From the NCBI GenBank assembly GCA_017461475.1, contig JAFTXX010000053.1, positions 1 through 43,709 of the forward strand: 43,709 nt of DNA. Reading direction: 5' to 3'. This document shows, piece by piece, positions 26,598-34,635 of the stretch (its first letter is position 1; the number at the start of each line of letters is the position of its first letter). Position numbers and translations under genes: made by a program. The notes beneath the pieces are model-generated. The model was not told the origin of the DNA and searched no databases. It saw only the letters and a program-made list of their open reading frames with translations. This stretch comes from Clostridia bacterium (GTDB lineage: Bacteria; Bacillota; Clostridia; Oscillospirales; CAG-272).

Positions 26598-27863
26598 ATG
26601 GGTATGACAATGACACAAAAGATCCTCGCGGCTCACGCAGGTCTCGACTCTGTTAAAGCAGGCGACCTCATAGAAGCAAAGCTGGATCTGGTACTCGGCA
26701 ACGACGTTACCACCCCCGTTGCAGTCAAGGTTTTTGACGACGCGGGTTTCACAAAGGTGTTTGACAAGGACAGAATCGCAATTGTCCTCGACCACTACAC
26801 CCCTTGCAAGGACATCAAGTCCGCAGAACTCTGCGCAACCGCACGCGAGTTTGCAAAGAGATTTAACATTACTCACCTTTATGACGTAGGATGCGTAGGC
26901 ATTGAGCACGCGCTCCTCCCCGAGAAAGGTCTTGTCGGCCCCGGCGACTGCATTATCGGCGCAGACTCTCACACCTGTACATACGGTGCGCTCGGCGCAT
27001 TCTCCACAGGTGTAGGTTCCACTGACATGGCGGCAGGTATGGCGGCAGGCGAGAACTGGTTCAAGGTTCCCTCCGCTATCAAGGTAAACCTTGTCGGCAA
27101 ACTTCAGAAGTATGTCAGCGGCAAGGACGTTATCCTCCACCTCATCGGCCTTATCGGCGTTGACGGTGCGCTTTACAAGTCCATTGAGTTTGCAGGCGAA
27201 GGCGTTGCGGAACTTTCCATGGACGACCGCTTCACCATTGCAAACATGGCAATCGAAGCAGGCGGCAAAAACGGCATTTTCCCCGTAGACGAAAAGACTA
27301 TGGAGTATGTAAAAGACCGTTTCCAGCGTGAAGTCAAGATTTTCGAGGCTGACGCTGATGCAGAGTACGAGAGCGAAGTTACCATTGACCTCTCCACTCT
27401 TAAACCTACCGTTTCTCTCCCTCACCTTCCTTCCAACACAAAGACCATTGACGAAGTCAAGGGTATGCACATCGACCAGTGCGTAATCGGCTCCTGCACA
27501 AACGGACGTATCTCCGACCTTCGTGCGGCTGCTGAAATTATGAAGGGCAGAACCGTTGCCCCCGGCGTTCGCTGCATCGTTATCCCCGCAACCCAGGAAG
27601 TTTATATGCAGTCTATCAAGGAAGGTCTCACCGAGATCTTCATAAGTGCCGGATGTGCGGTTTCCACACCTACATGCGGCCCTTGCCTCGGCGGTCACAT
27701 GGGCGTTATGAGCGCGGGCGAGCGCGCGGTTGCCACAACCAACCGTAACTTCGTCGGTAGAATGGGTCACGTAAAGAGCGAAGTTGTGCTTGCAAGCCCT
27801 GCAATTGCGGCGGCAAGCGCAATCAAGGGATGCATGGCATCGCCCGAAGATTTGGAGGGTTAA
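26598..27863 (+). CDS. leuC: 3-isopropylmalate dehydratase, large subunit
   Basis: 421 residues, the short archaeal/clostridial type of the aconitase-like large subunit, which holds a 4Fe-4S cluster. Cluster cysteines are in [13 protein letters not shown] and in [14 protein letters not shown]; other landmarks are [37 protein letters not shown] and the C-terminal [10 protein letters not shown]. It works with LeuD to convert 2-isopropylmalate to 3-isopropylmalate. The first ATG (CACAGGAG upstream) is used; it begins two bases after the leuA stop. Confidence 0.96.
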   Translation: MGMTMTQKILAAHAGLDSVKAGDLIEAKLDLVLGNDVTTPVAVKVFDDAGFTKVFDKDRIAIVLDHYTPCKDIKSAELCATAREFAKRFNITHLYDVGCVGIEHALLPEKGLVGPGDCIIGADSHTCTYGALGAFSTGVGSTDMAAGMAAGENWFKVPSAIKVNLVGKLQKYVSGKDVILHLIGLIGVDGALYKSIEFAGEGVAELSMDDRFTIANMAIEAGGKNGIFPVDEKTMEYVKDRFQREVKIFEADADAEYESEVTIDLSTLKPTVSLPHLPSNTKTIDEVKGMHIDQCVIGSCTNGRISDLRAAAEIMKGRTVAPGVRCIVIPATQEVYMQSIKEGLTEIFISAGCAVSTPTCGPCLGGHMGVMSAGERAVATTNRNFVGRMGHVKSEVVLASPAIAAASAIKGCMASPEDLEG

Positions 27864-27866
27864 AAA

Positions 27867-28355
27867 ATGGCACAAGGAACAGTTTTTAAATACGGTGACA
27901 ATGTAGACACCGACGTAATTATCCCCGCAAGATACCTCAATGCACCGTCTCCCGAGGATCTCGCAAAGCACTGCATGGAAGACATCGACATCGACTTTGT
28001 CAAAAACGTTAAGGCTGGCGACATCATGGTCGGCGGCGCAAACTTCGGCTGCGGTTCTTCCCGCGAGCACGCGCCCATCGCTATCCGCGCAAGCGGCATT
28101 TCCTGCGTTATCGCAAAGAGTTTCGCGCGTATTTTCTACCGCAATGCGATAAACATCGGCTTCCCGATTCTTGAGTGTCCTGAGGCTGTTGACAAGATCA
28201 ATGCAGGCGACACCGTTTCGGTTGATTTTGCAACAGGTGTCATCACCGACGAGACCACGGGCGAGACCTTTAAGGCAATGGCTTTCCCCGCGTTCATCAA
28301 CGGCATTATCGAAGCGGGCGGACTTCTTCCTTATATTAAAGCAAAGCAAAACTAA
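27867..28355 (+). CDS. leuD: 3-isopropylmalate dehydratase, small subunit
   Basis: 162 residues, the short small-subunit form that partners a 420-residue LeuC. Motifs: [15 protein letters not shown] at the N-terminus and [18 protein letters not shown] at the swivel-domain active site. Three bases separate it from leuC, and GGAGG of its ribosome site lies in the last leuC codons. Confidence 0.96.
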   Translation: MAQGTVFKYGDNVDTDVIIPARYLNAPSPEDLAKHCMEDIDIDFVKNVKAGDIMVGGANFGCGSSREHAPIAIRASGISCVIAKSFARIFYRNAINIGFPILECPEAVDKINAGDTVSVDFATGVITDETTGETFKAMAFPAFINGIIEAGGLLPYIKAKQN

Positions 28356-28367
28356 GGAGTTATAACA

Positions 28368-29441
28368 ATGGAATTCAATATAGCATTGGTAAAGGGTGAC
28401 GGTATCGGCCCCGAGATAGTTGACGGCGCTGTTGAGGTGCTCAAAGTTATCGGTGAAAAGTACGGTCACAAGTTCAATTTCAAGGAATATCTTGCAGGCG
28501 GCTGCGCAATCGACGCAACAGGTGAACCTCTTCCCGCTGAGACGGTTGAGGGATGCAAGAACAGCGACAGCGTTCTTCTCGGCGCTGTAGGCGGACCCAA
28601 GTGGGACACTCTCCCCGGTAACATCCGCCCCGAAAAGGCGCTGCTCGGACTCAGAGCGGCTCTCGGCCTTTTCACAAATCTTCGCCCTGCGAAAATCTAT
28701 CCTGCACTCGCAGGTGCTTGCACTCTCCGCCCCGATATTATCGAGCGCGGATTTGACCTTGTTATCGTTCGCGAGCTTACCGGCGGTATCTACTTCGGCG
28801 AGCGCGGCAGACGCGAGGGCAAGTACGGCCCCGAGGCTTATGACACCGAGGCTTACAGCGTAATGGAGATTGAGCGTATCGCCCGCGTTGCATTCGAGAC
28901 CGCTATGAAGCGCCGCAAGAATGTCATTTCCATTGACAAGGCAAACGTTCTCGAGACCTCTCGCCTTTGGAGAGAGACAGTACACCGCATTGCCGAGGAG
29001 TATCCCGAGGTTGAGTGCACCGATATGCTCGTTGATAACGCAGCAATGCAGCTCGTTCGCGACCCCTCCCGCTTTGACGTTGTCGTAACTTCCAATATGT
29101 TCGGCGACATCCTCTCCGACGAGGCTTCGCAGATCACAGGCTCCATCGGACTTCTCGCATCTTCCTCTCTCGGCGAGGGCAAGTGCGGTCTTTACGAGCC
29201 TATCCACGGCTCCGCACCCGACATCGCGGGACAGAATAAGGCAAACCCCATTGCCACCATTCTTTCCGCTGCAATGATGCTCCGTTACTCCTTCGGTCTC
29301 ACCAAAGAGGCTGACGCGATTGAAAAGGCAGTTAACGAAACTCTCGAAGCAGGCGTTCGCACAGCGGACATCGTAGGCGACAGCGGCGCAACTCCCGTAA
29401 CCTGCACCGGCATGACCGCAGAAATTATCTCTCGTCTCTAA
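28368..29441 (+). CDS. leuB: 3-isopropylmalate dehydrogenase
   Basis: 357 residues. It oxidises and decarboxylates 3-isopropylmalate with NAD+ to the leucine 2-oxo acid. The family pattern is clear: [89 protein letters not shown] and [21 protein letters not shown] (substrate, Mg and NAD sites). AAGGAG lies 7 bases before the ATG; 12 bases separate it from leuD. Confidence 0.97.
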   Translation: MEFNIALVKGDGIGPEIVDGAVEVLKVIGEKYGHKFNFKEYLAGGCAIDATGEPLPAETVEGCKNSDSVLLGAVGGPKWDTLPGNIRPEKALLGLRAALGLFTNLRPAKIYPALAGACTLRPDIIERGFDLVIVRELTGGIYFGERGRREGKYGPEAYDTEAYSVMEIERIARVAFETAMKRRKNVISIDKANVLETSRLWRETVHRIAEEYPEVECTDMLVDNAAMQLVRDPSRFDVVVTSNMFGDILSDEASQITGSIGLLASSSLGEGKCGLYEPIHGSAPDIAGQNKANPIATILSAAMMLRYSFGLTKEADAIEKAVNETLEAGVRTADIVGDSGATPVTCTGMTAEIISRL

Positions 29442-29468
29442 TTTTTAAAGATAGTAAGGTGACTTAAA

Positions 29469-30533
29469 ATGTTGGATATCAAGATCCAAAAAACAACTGC
29501 TCCCAAGGCAAAGCCTGAGGGCCCTCTCGGCTTTGGTAAAATCTTTACCGACCACATGTTCATTATGAATTACACCGAGGGCAAAGGCTGGCACGATGCC
29601 CGCATCGTACCCTACGGCGACCTCACCCTTTCTCCCGCATCCATGGTGTTCCACTACGGTCAGGAGATGTTTGAGGGACTTAAAGCATACCGCGGCGAGG
29701 ACGGCAAGACCTATCTTTTCCGCCCCGATATGAATGCAAAGCGTACCAACGCAACAAACGAGCGTCTCTGCATCCCGCAGCTTCCCGAAGAGGATTTTGT
29801 GCAGGCTGTAAAGGCAATCGTTAAGATAGACGAGGACTGGGTTCCCACCGAAAAGGGCACTTCTCTCTACGTTCGTCCTTTCATTATTGCAACCGACGAC
29901 TTCCTCGGCGTTGCTCCCTCCAAGACCTATCTTTTCATCATTATTCTTTCTCCCTCGGGTGCTTACTACGCAAGCGGCCTTGAACCCGTAGGCATCTGGA
30001 TCGAGGACGACTATGTCCGCGCCGTAAAGGGCGGTATGGGCTTTGCAAAGACAGGCGGCAACTACGCGGCTTCTCTTGCGGCTCAGGTAAAGGCTCATGA
30101 CGCGGGTTATTCTCAGGTGCTTTGGCTTGACGGCGTTGAAAGAAAGTACATTGAGGAAGTCGGCGCTATGAACATCTTCTTCAAGATCGACGGCGAAATT
30201 GTTACTCCTATGCTCAACGGCTCGATTCTCCCCGGCATCACCCGCAACTCCGTTCTCACGCTCTGCCGCGATTGGGGTTACAAGGTTTCCGAGAGAAAGA
30301 TTTCGGTTGACGAACTTCTTGAGGCGCAGGCAAACGGCAAGCTCGAAGAAGTATTTGGCACCGGTACCGCGGCTGTAATTTCTCCCGTAGGTAAACTCCG
30401 CTACAAAGACGATGTTATGACCATCGGCGACGGCTCAATAGGCCCCGTAAGCCAGAGACTTTACGACACCGTAACAGGCATCCAGCTCGGCAAGCTCGAA
30501 GACAAATTCGGCTGGAGACAGGAAGTAAAATAA
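29469..30533 (+). CDS. ilvE: Branched-chain amino acid aminotransferase
   Basis: 354 residues, class IV PLP aminotransferase of the longer BCAT type (LGFGKIFTDHMF, MVFHYGQEMFEGLKAYRG, LYVRPFIIATDDFLGV, KGGMGFAKTGGNYAASL). The Schiff-base Lys is in LDGVERKYIEEVGAMNIFF and the phosphate-binding C-terminal region includes GTGTAAVISPVG. It makes Leu, Ile and Val from their 2-oxo acids with glutamate. It is 27 bases from leuB. The palindromic element following it may end or modulate the message before the DUF815 gene. Confidence 0.97.
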   Translation: MLDIKIQKTTAPKAKPEGPLGFGKIFTDHMFIMNYTEGKGWHDARIVPYGDLTLSPASMVFHYGQEMFEGLKAYRGEDGKTYLFRPDMNAKRTNATNERLCIPQLPEEDFVQAVKAIVKIDEDWVPTEKGTSLYVRPFIIATDDFLGVAPSKTYLFIIILSPSGAYYASGLEPVGIWIEDDYVRAVKGGMGFAKTGGNYAASLAAQVKAHDAGYSQVLWLDGVERKYIEEVGAMNIFFKIDGEIVTPMLNGSILPGITRNSVLTLCRDWGYKVSERKISVDELLEAQANGKLEEVFGTGTAAVISPVGKLRYKDDVMTIGDGSIGPVSQRLYDTVTGIQLGKLEDKFGWRQEVK

Positions 30534-30535
30534 AA

Positions 30536-30712
30536 ATACATCTCCCACGAGATCCAAACGGCTTTGCCGTTTGCCCTACGGGTTTCGACTGCGTCCGTCC
30601 GCTGTCATCCTGAGCGTAGCGTAGCGAAGTCGAAGTTTTGCGTTAGCAAAACCGCGATAGCGGGATCTCGGACGGACTCCGCTCAAGATGACACGTGGGA
30701 TTTTGCAAAAGT
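30536..30712. repeat. Nested palindromic element between ilvE and the DUF815 gene
   Basis: Outer complementary words TCCCACG (about 30543) and CGTGGGA (about 30694), GAGATCC and GGATCTC, GTCCGTCC and GGACGGAC, and GTCATCCTGAGCG and CGCTCAAGATGAC bracket three small hairpins: AAACGGC/GCCGTTT (30556-30572), TTTTGC/GCAAAA (30636-30651) and CCGC/GCGG (30652-30663). It shares the GAGATCC and GTCATCCT words with the six larger repeats but is a distinct, diverged member. It fills the 195-bp gap. Confidence 0.8.
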
Positions 30713-30728
30713 AAAAAGGAACACCATT

Positions 30729-32033
30729 ATGCTAAACGAAGTATCAAAACTGCTGATATACAGCGACCTCGGAGGGGACAGTATACTCGAAAACCTCGCG
30801 AGAGCCATTGCGTCGGATGACGGCAAAGACAAAAAAATACGCAATATCTACACCGAAGTCAAGCGAATACTTGACCTTGCCACATCTTACGGATTTGATA
30901 CTAACCTTTGGCAGAACTACCTCACTTTTGTGCTCATCACTAACGAAAACTCCTTTTCGCTCACCTGTGAGCGAAAAGGAGCAAGTGAGGGCGGCAGCGT
31001 AAACATCCTCGCAAAGCAGGATTTTAAAATTTTCAAAAAGCTGTTCCACTATGACTTTGCTCCGCTTGAAAAGGAGCTTGGCATCGACTGTTTTTCGGTA
31101 ATTACAAATTACCATGCAATCGCAAAGCGTGAGCAGATATACAACAAGACCGTCAGCGGCTGGGTTCGCGCACTCAGCGCAAAGATTGCCGCCGCTAAGG
31201 ACGAAAACGAGGTGTTTGACCTCGTCACCGAGCACTATCGCACCTGCGGTGTCGGTATGCTTGGCATGAACCGCGCGTTTCGCATAAGGGGCAGCGGAGC
31301 GGAACTTGAATTTTGCCCCATCAACAACGCAAGCAGCGTTCGCCTTTCCGACATTGTAGGCTACGAGTCGCAAAAGAAGGAACTCGCCGAAAATACGGGC
31401 ACTTTTGCAAAGGGCGGCAAGGGCAACAACGCGCTTCTTTACGGTGACAGCGGCACGGGTAAGTCCACCAGCATCAAAGCGGTTCTCAACGAATACTTTG
31501 AGGACGGACTTCGCATGATTGAGATTTACAAGCACCAGTTCCGCGACCTTTCCACCGTTATTTCACTTATCAAAAACCGAAATTACCGTTTCATCATTTA
31601 CATAGACGACCTTTCCTTTGAGGATCAGGAGATTGAGTACAAGTTCCTCAAAGCGGTAATTGAAGGCGGCGTTGAGGAGCGTCCCGACAACATCCTCATT
31701 TACGCAACGTCAAACCGCCGCCACCTTATAAAAGAGACATGGAACGACCGAAACGACATGGAGTTCAAAGGTGAGATCCACCACTCCGACACGGTCGAGG
31801 AAAAACTCTCGCTTTCCTGCCGATTCGGCGTGCAGATAAACTATTCAAGCCCTGCATACGAGGAGTATCTGAACATCGTTCGCGAGCTTGCAAAGCGTGA
31901 GAATATAGACATGGACGACGAAGAACTGTGCCTGCTTGCAAAGCGCTGGGAGATCCGCCACGGCGGCGTCAGCGGACGTGCGGCGCGCCAGTTTGTAGAT
32001 TATCTTGCCGGAAAAGGCGACGGAGAAAACTAA
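30729..32033 (+). CDS. DUF815 AAA-type ATPase
   Basis: 434 residues of the DUF815 family of AAA+ ATPases. Residues 1-200 form an uncharacterised N-terminal region; the ATPase has Walker A GDSGTGKS (239-246), Walker B FIIYIDDLS (about 288-296), a sensor region YATSNRRHLIKETW and a C-terminal helical lid with FVDYLAGKG. The biochemical function of the family is not established. The ATG at 30729 has AAGGA 8 bases upstream; an in-frame start at 30564 is rejected because its extra 55 codons translate the palindromic repeat. The stop codon abuts the ATG of ilvA, implying tight coupling. Its place inside a branched-chain amino acid cluster is unusual. Confidence 0.9.
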   Translation: MLNEVSKLLIYSDLGGDSILENLARAIASDDGKDKKIRNIYTEVKRILDLATSYGFDTNLWQNYLTFVLITNENSFSLTCERKGASEGGSVNILAKQDFKIFKKLFHYDFAPLEKELGIDCFSVITNYHAIAKREQIYNKTVSGWVRALSAKIAAAKDENEVFDLVTEHYRTCGVGMLGMNRAFRIRGSGAELEFCPINNASSVRLSDIVGYESQKKELAENTGTFAKGGKGNNALLYGDSGTGKSTSIKAVLNEYFEDGLRMIEIYKHQFRDLSTVISLIKNRNYRFIIYIDDLSFEDQEIEYKFLKAVIEGGVEERPDNILIYATSNRRHLIKETWNDRNDMEFKGEIHHSDTVEEKLSLSCRFGVQINYSSPAYEEYLNIVRELAKRENIDMDDEELCLLAKRWEIRHGGVSGRAARQFVDYLAGKGDGEN

Positions 32034-33230
32034 ATGCTAACACTTGACAAAGTATATCAAGCGGCGTATGTGCTTAAAGAAGCGGCGCGCAAAACCGACC
32101 TTATCTATTCGCAGAAACTTTCCGGTAAGTCGGAAATCTATCTCAAGACAGAAAACCTGCAGGTGACGGGCAGCTTCAAACTGCGCGGTGCTTATTATAA
32201 GATAAGCCAGCTAACCGATGAGCAGAAAAAGGCGGGTATTATCGCTTGCAGCGCGGGCAACCACGCGCAGGGCGTTGCGCTTGCCGCAACCAAAATGGGC
32301 ATAAAGAGCGTTGTTTGTATGCCGGACGGTGCACCGATAAGCAAGGTAGAGGCTACTAAGGCGCTCGGTGCCGAGGTCGTTCTTGTACCCGGTGCATATG
32401 ACGACGCGTATGCGCACGCGTGCAAACTGCGTGACGAGACCGGCGCAACCATGATTCACCCGTTTGACGACGACGAGGTTATCGCGGGTCAGGGAACCAT
32501 AGGTCTTGAGATTCTGGAACAGCTTCCCGATGTTGAGGCGGTTATCGTTCCCATCGGCGGCGGCGGACTTATCGCAGGCGTTGCCTATGCAGTAAAGCAG
32601 CTCCGCTCTGATGTCAAGGTTTACGGCGTGCAGGCTGAGCGCGCTCCCTCTATGGCGGAGAGCCGCAAGTGCGGCGAAGCTATCACGCTTCCCAAGGTTT
32701 CCACTTTTGCCGACGGTATCGCGGTAAAGCACCCCGGCGACATCACTTTTGCGATGAATATGCAGTATGTTGACGATGTTGTCACTGTTTCCGAGGATGA
32801 AATCGCAACCGCAATATTGGCACTCATTGAAAAGCAGAAACTTATTGCAGAGGGCGCGGGCGCTGTCAGCGTTGCGGCGGCTATGTTCGGAAAATTGCCT
32901 ATTGAGGGCAAAAAGACCGTCTGCCTTGTTTCGGGCGGTAACATCGACGTTAACATTCTCTCGCGAGTTATCACCCGCGGTCTCGTTACCACAGGCAGAA
33001 CCACCAATCTCCAGATCGCGCTTGAGGACAAACCCGGTCAGCTGCTCGGTGTAAGTACAATTATTTCCAAACTCGGCGGCAACGTTGTCAGCGTTCACCA
33101 TGAGCGTTCGGACGCAAACATGGCGGTTGCAAGTTGTATCTTACATATCGGTATGGAAACGCGCGACTTCGAGCATATTGATGAAATCAAGAACGCGCTT
33201 AAAGACGCGGGATTTCAAATTATTGAATGA
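32034..33230 (+). CDS. ilvA: Threonine ammonia-lyase (threonine dehydratase)
   Basis: 398 residues: a PLP fold type II catalytic domain plus one C-terminal ACT-like domain. The PLP Lys is in VTGSFKLRGAYYK, the phosphate loop is VPIGGGGLIAG, and NHAQGVAL and SGGNIDVN are conserved. The ACT domain begins near residue 322 (TNLQIALEDKPGQLLGVSTI). It converts threonine to 2-oxobutyrate, the entry to isoleucine. This short, single-ACT form is common in Clostridia and may be biosynthetic or catabolic; the operon context favours biosynthesis. It starts directly after the DUF815 stop codon. Confidence 0.95.
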   Translation: MLTLDKVYQAAYVLKEAARKTDLIYSQKLSGKSEIYLKTENLQVTGSFKLRGAYYKISQLTDEQKKAGIIACSAGNHAQGVALAATKMGIKSVVCMPDGAPISKVEATKALGAEVVLVPGAYDDAYAHACKLRDETGATMIHPFDDDEVIAGQGTIGLEILEQLPDVEAVIVPIGGGGLIAGVAYAVKQLRSDVKVYGVQAERAPSMAESRKCGEAITLPKVSTFADGIAVKHPGDITFAMNMQYVDDVVTVSEDEIATAILALIEKQKLIAEGAGAVSVAAAMFGKLPIEGKKTVCLVSGGNIDVNILSRVITRGLVTTGRTTNLQIALEDKPGQLLGVSTIISKLGGNVVSVHHERSDANMAVASCILHIGMETRDFEHIDEIKNALKDAGFQIIE

Positions 33231-33241
33231 GGTAAACAAAA

Positions 33242-33616
33242 ATGATTAAGAAGATTTCCACAGATAAAGCCCCCGCGGCTATAGGCCCCTATTCGCAGGC
33301 TCTTGATACCGGCAATATGCTTTTCATCTCGGGTCAGATTCCGATTGACCCTGCCACAGGCACAATGCCCGAAACCGTAGAGGAGCAGGCAAAGCAGGTG
33401 CTTACCAATATAAAAAATATCCTTGCCGAAGCAGGTCTTACAATGAACGATGTTGTAAAGACAAGCGTGTTCCTCTCCGACCTCGGCGACTTTGCCAAGG
33501 TAAACGAGGTTTACGCATCCTTCTTTGCGGAACCCTATCCCGCGCGTTCCTGCGTGCAGGTAGCCGCAATCCCGAAGGGCGCAAAAGTTGAGATTGAAAC
33601 TATTGCGGTAAAGTAA
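33242..33616 (+). CDS. ridA: RidA-family 2-iminobutanoate/2-iminopropanoate deaminase
   Basis: 124 residues of the YjgF/YER057c/UK114 family with AIGPYSQAL, LFISGQIPIDPATG, TNIKNILAEAGL and PYPARSCVQVAAIPKGAKVEIE, including the catalytic Arg in the last motif. RidA hydrolyses the reactive enamine/imine intermediate released by IlvA, protecting PLP enzymes such as IlvE. It lies 11 bases after ilvA with a GAGGT ribosome site. Last gene of the cluster; no clear terminator follows in the 113 bases before the next gene. Confidence 0.97.
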   Translation: MIKKISTDKAPAAIGPYSQALDTGNMLFISGQIPIDPATGTMPETVEEQAKQVLTNIKNILAEAGLTMNDVVKTSVFLSDLGDFAKVNEVYASFFAEPYPARSCVQVAAIPKGAKVEIETIAVK

Positions 33617-33729
33617 AATGAAAGCAGAGGGACTTTTGTTGTCGAACTAACCTCTAACAAAATATTTCATTTACACTTTTGTATTATTATGCTATCATAT
33701 AAGCAGAAACACCATGGGAGGTATGGCTT

Positions 33730-34506
33730 ATGAAAAAGAAGTTTGCATTGGTACTTGTTTGTGTCGTGGCGGTTATTGCGATAATCGCTGTCGCTTGGAT
33801 AATGCGGGAAAAAGAACAGCCTATAGATCCGCATTTTCCAAAAGAGGTTGACACCGTTCCGAGCGGCTTTTCTCACATTGACAGTGTACTTGAAGAATAC
33901 GACCTCAACTATGTTTTCTGGGAAACGCAGATATCCATCCTTGATAAAGCAAATGTGTGCATATACCAAACTGATACTTCTGACAGTTTATTTATTGTAG
34001 AATGTGACGGTGAATACTATATAAATGAAAGTATCATTGAAAATACGGCGGATATCAATGTTACGGAACTTGCCGTGACTACAGTGCCTGTTGAGACTAC
34101 GGAACGGGTCAAAGAGGAACTCACGGTCGAGCCTTCTTCTGTTGAAACTGTGGATGCACTTCCCGCGGGCACTGAAGCGGCACTGCTTGAGGGCGGCCCC
34201 GTTGGTGGACTTCCGCGCTTTTATACTTTTGATGAAGGACTTACCTATTATGTAAGTGAACTCGGAAACTACGACGACCTCACTTCGAGAAAGTTTTCGG
34301 AATGCAAACTTTCACTTCCGAAAGGATATGAAAACGGAAAAATCGTTATGCTTTCGGGCGGCGGAGGAAGCGGTGAAGCTTTTATCGAGGTTGAAGCATT
34401 GCGCGGCGGAGAAACGGTATACCTCGAATACTATTTTTACTGTGACAATATTGCAACTCCATTGCGCGTGAGCGAACTTGACTATTGCCCGTTGGACATA
34501 AGATAA
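33730..34506 (+). CDS. Uncharacterised single-span membrane-anchored protein
   Basis: 258 residues that I do not recognise. Residues 5-25 form a hydrophobic anchor after a KKK start. An acidic extracytoplasmic part (about 26-110) is followed by a Thr/Val/Glu-rich linker (about 111-150) and a C-terminal beta-rich domain with FYTFDEGLTYYVSELG, a Gly run (LSGGGGSGEAFIEVEAL) and VYLEYYFYCDN. GGGAGG lies 9 bases before the ATG; a nearer ATG at 33724 is in another frame. It stands alone between ridA and the beta-helix protein gene. It is likely exported and held at the membrane; function unknown. Confidence 0.8.
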   Translation: MKKKFALVLVCVVAVIAIIAVAWIMREKEQPIDPHFPKEVDTVPSGFSHIDSVLEEYDLNYVFWETQISILDKANVCIYQTDTSDSLFIVECDGEYYINESIIENTADINVTELAVTTVPVETTERVKEELTVEPSSVETVDALPAGTEAALLEGGPVGGLPRFYTFDEGLTYYVSELGNYDDLTSRKFSECKLSLPKGYENGKIVMLSGGGGSGEAFIEVEALRGGETVYLEYYFYCDNIATPLRVSELDYCPLDIR

Positions 34507-34567
34507 ATATTTGCAAAAAACTATCCTCGGTGTTAAAATATCTTGTGAATTATGCACACTTTTTGCC

Positions 34568-34596
34568 TTGCGTGAAACTTTGGTTTCATATATAAT
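34568..34596 (+). promoter_or_regulatory. Probable promoter of the beta-helix surface protein gene
   Basis: TTGCGT at 34568-34573, a 17-bp spacer and consensus TATAAT at 34591-34596, about 40 bases before the start codon. The -35 box is weak. Confidence 0.6.
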
Positions 34597-34635
34597 AAAT
34601 GTGTAAAATATTTCTAGATTTTCAAGGAGGATGTT

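Noticed and set aside
30564-30728. 55-residue N-terminal extension of the DUF815 protein (CHPERSVAKSK-like)
   Set aside because: The segment is palindromic repeat DNA in translation, a well-known source of false N-termini. The ATG at 30729 has a good ribosome site.
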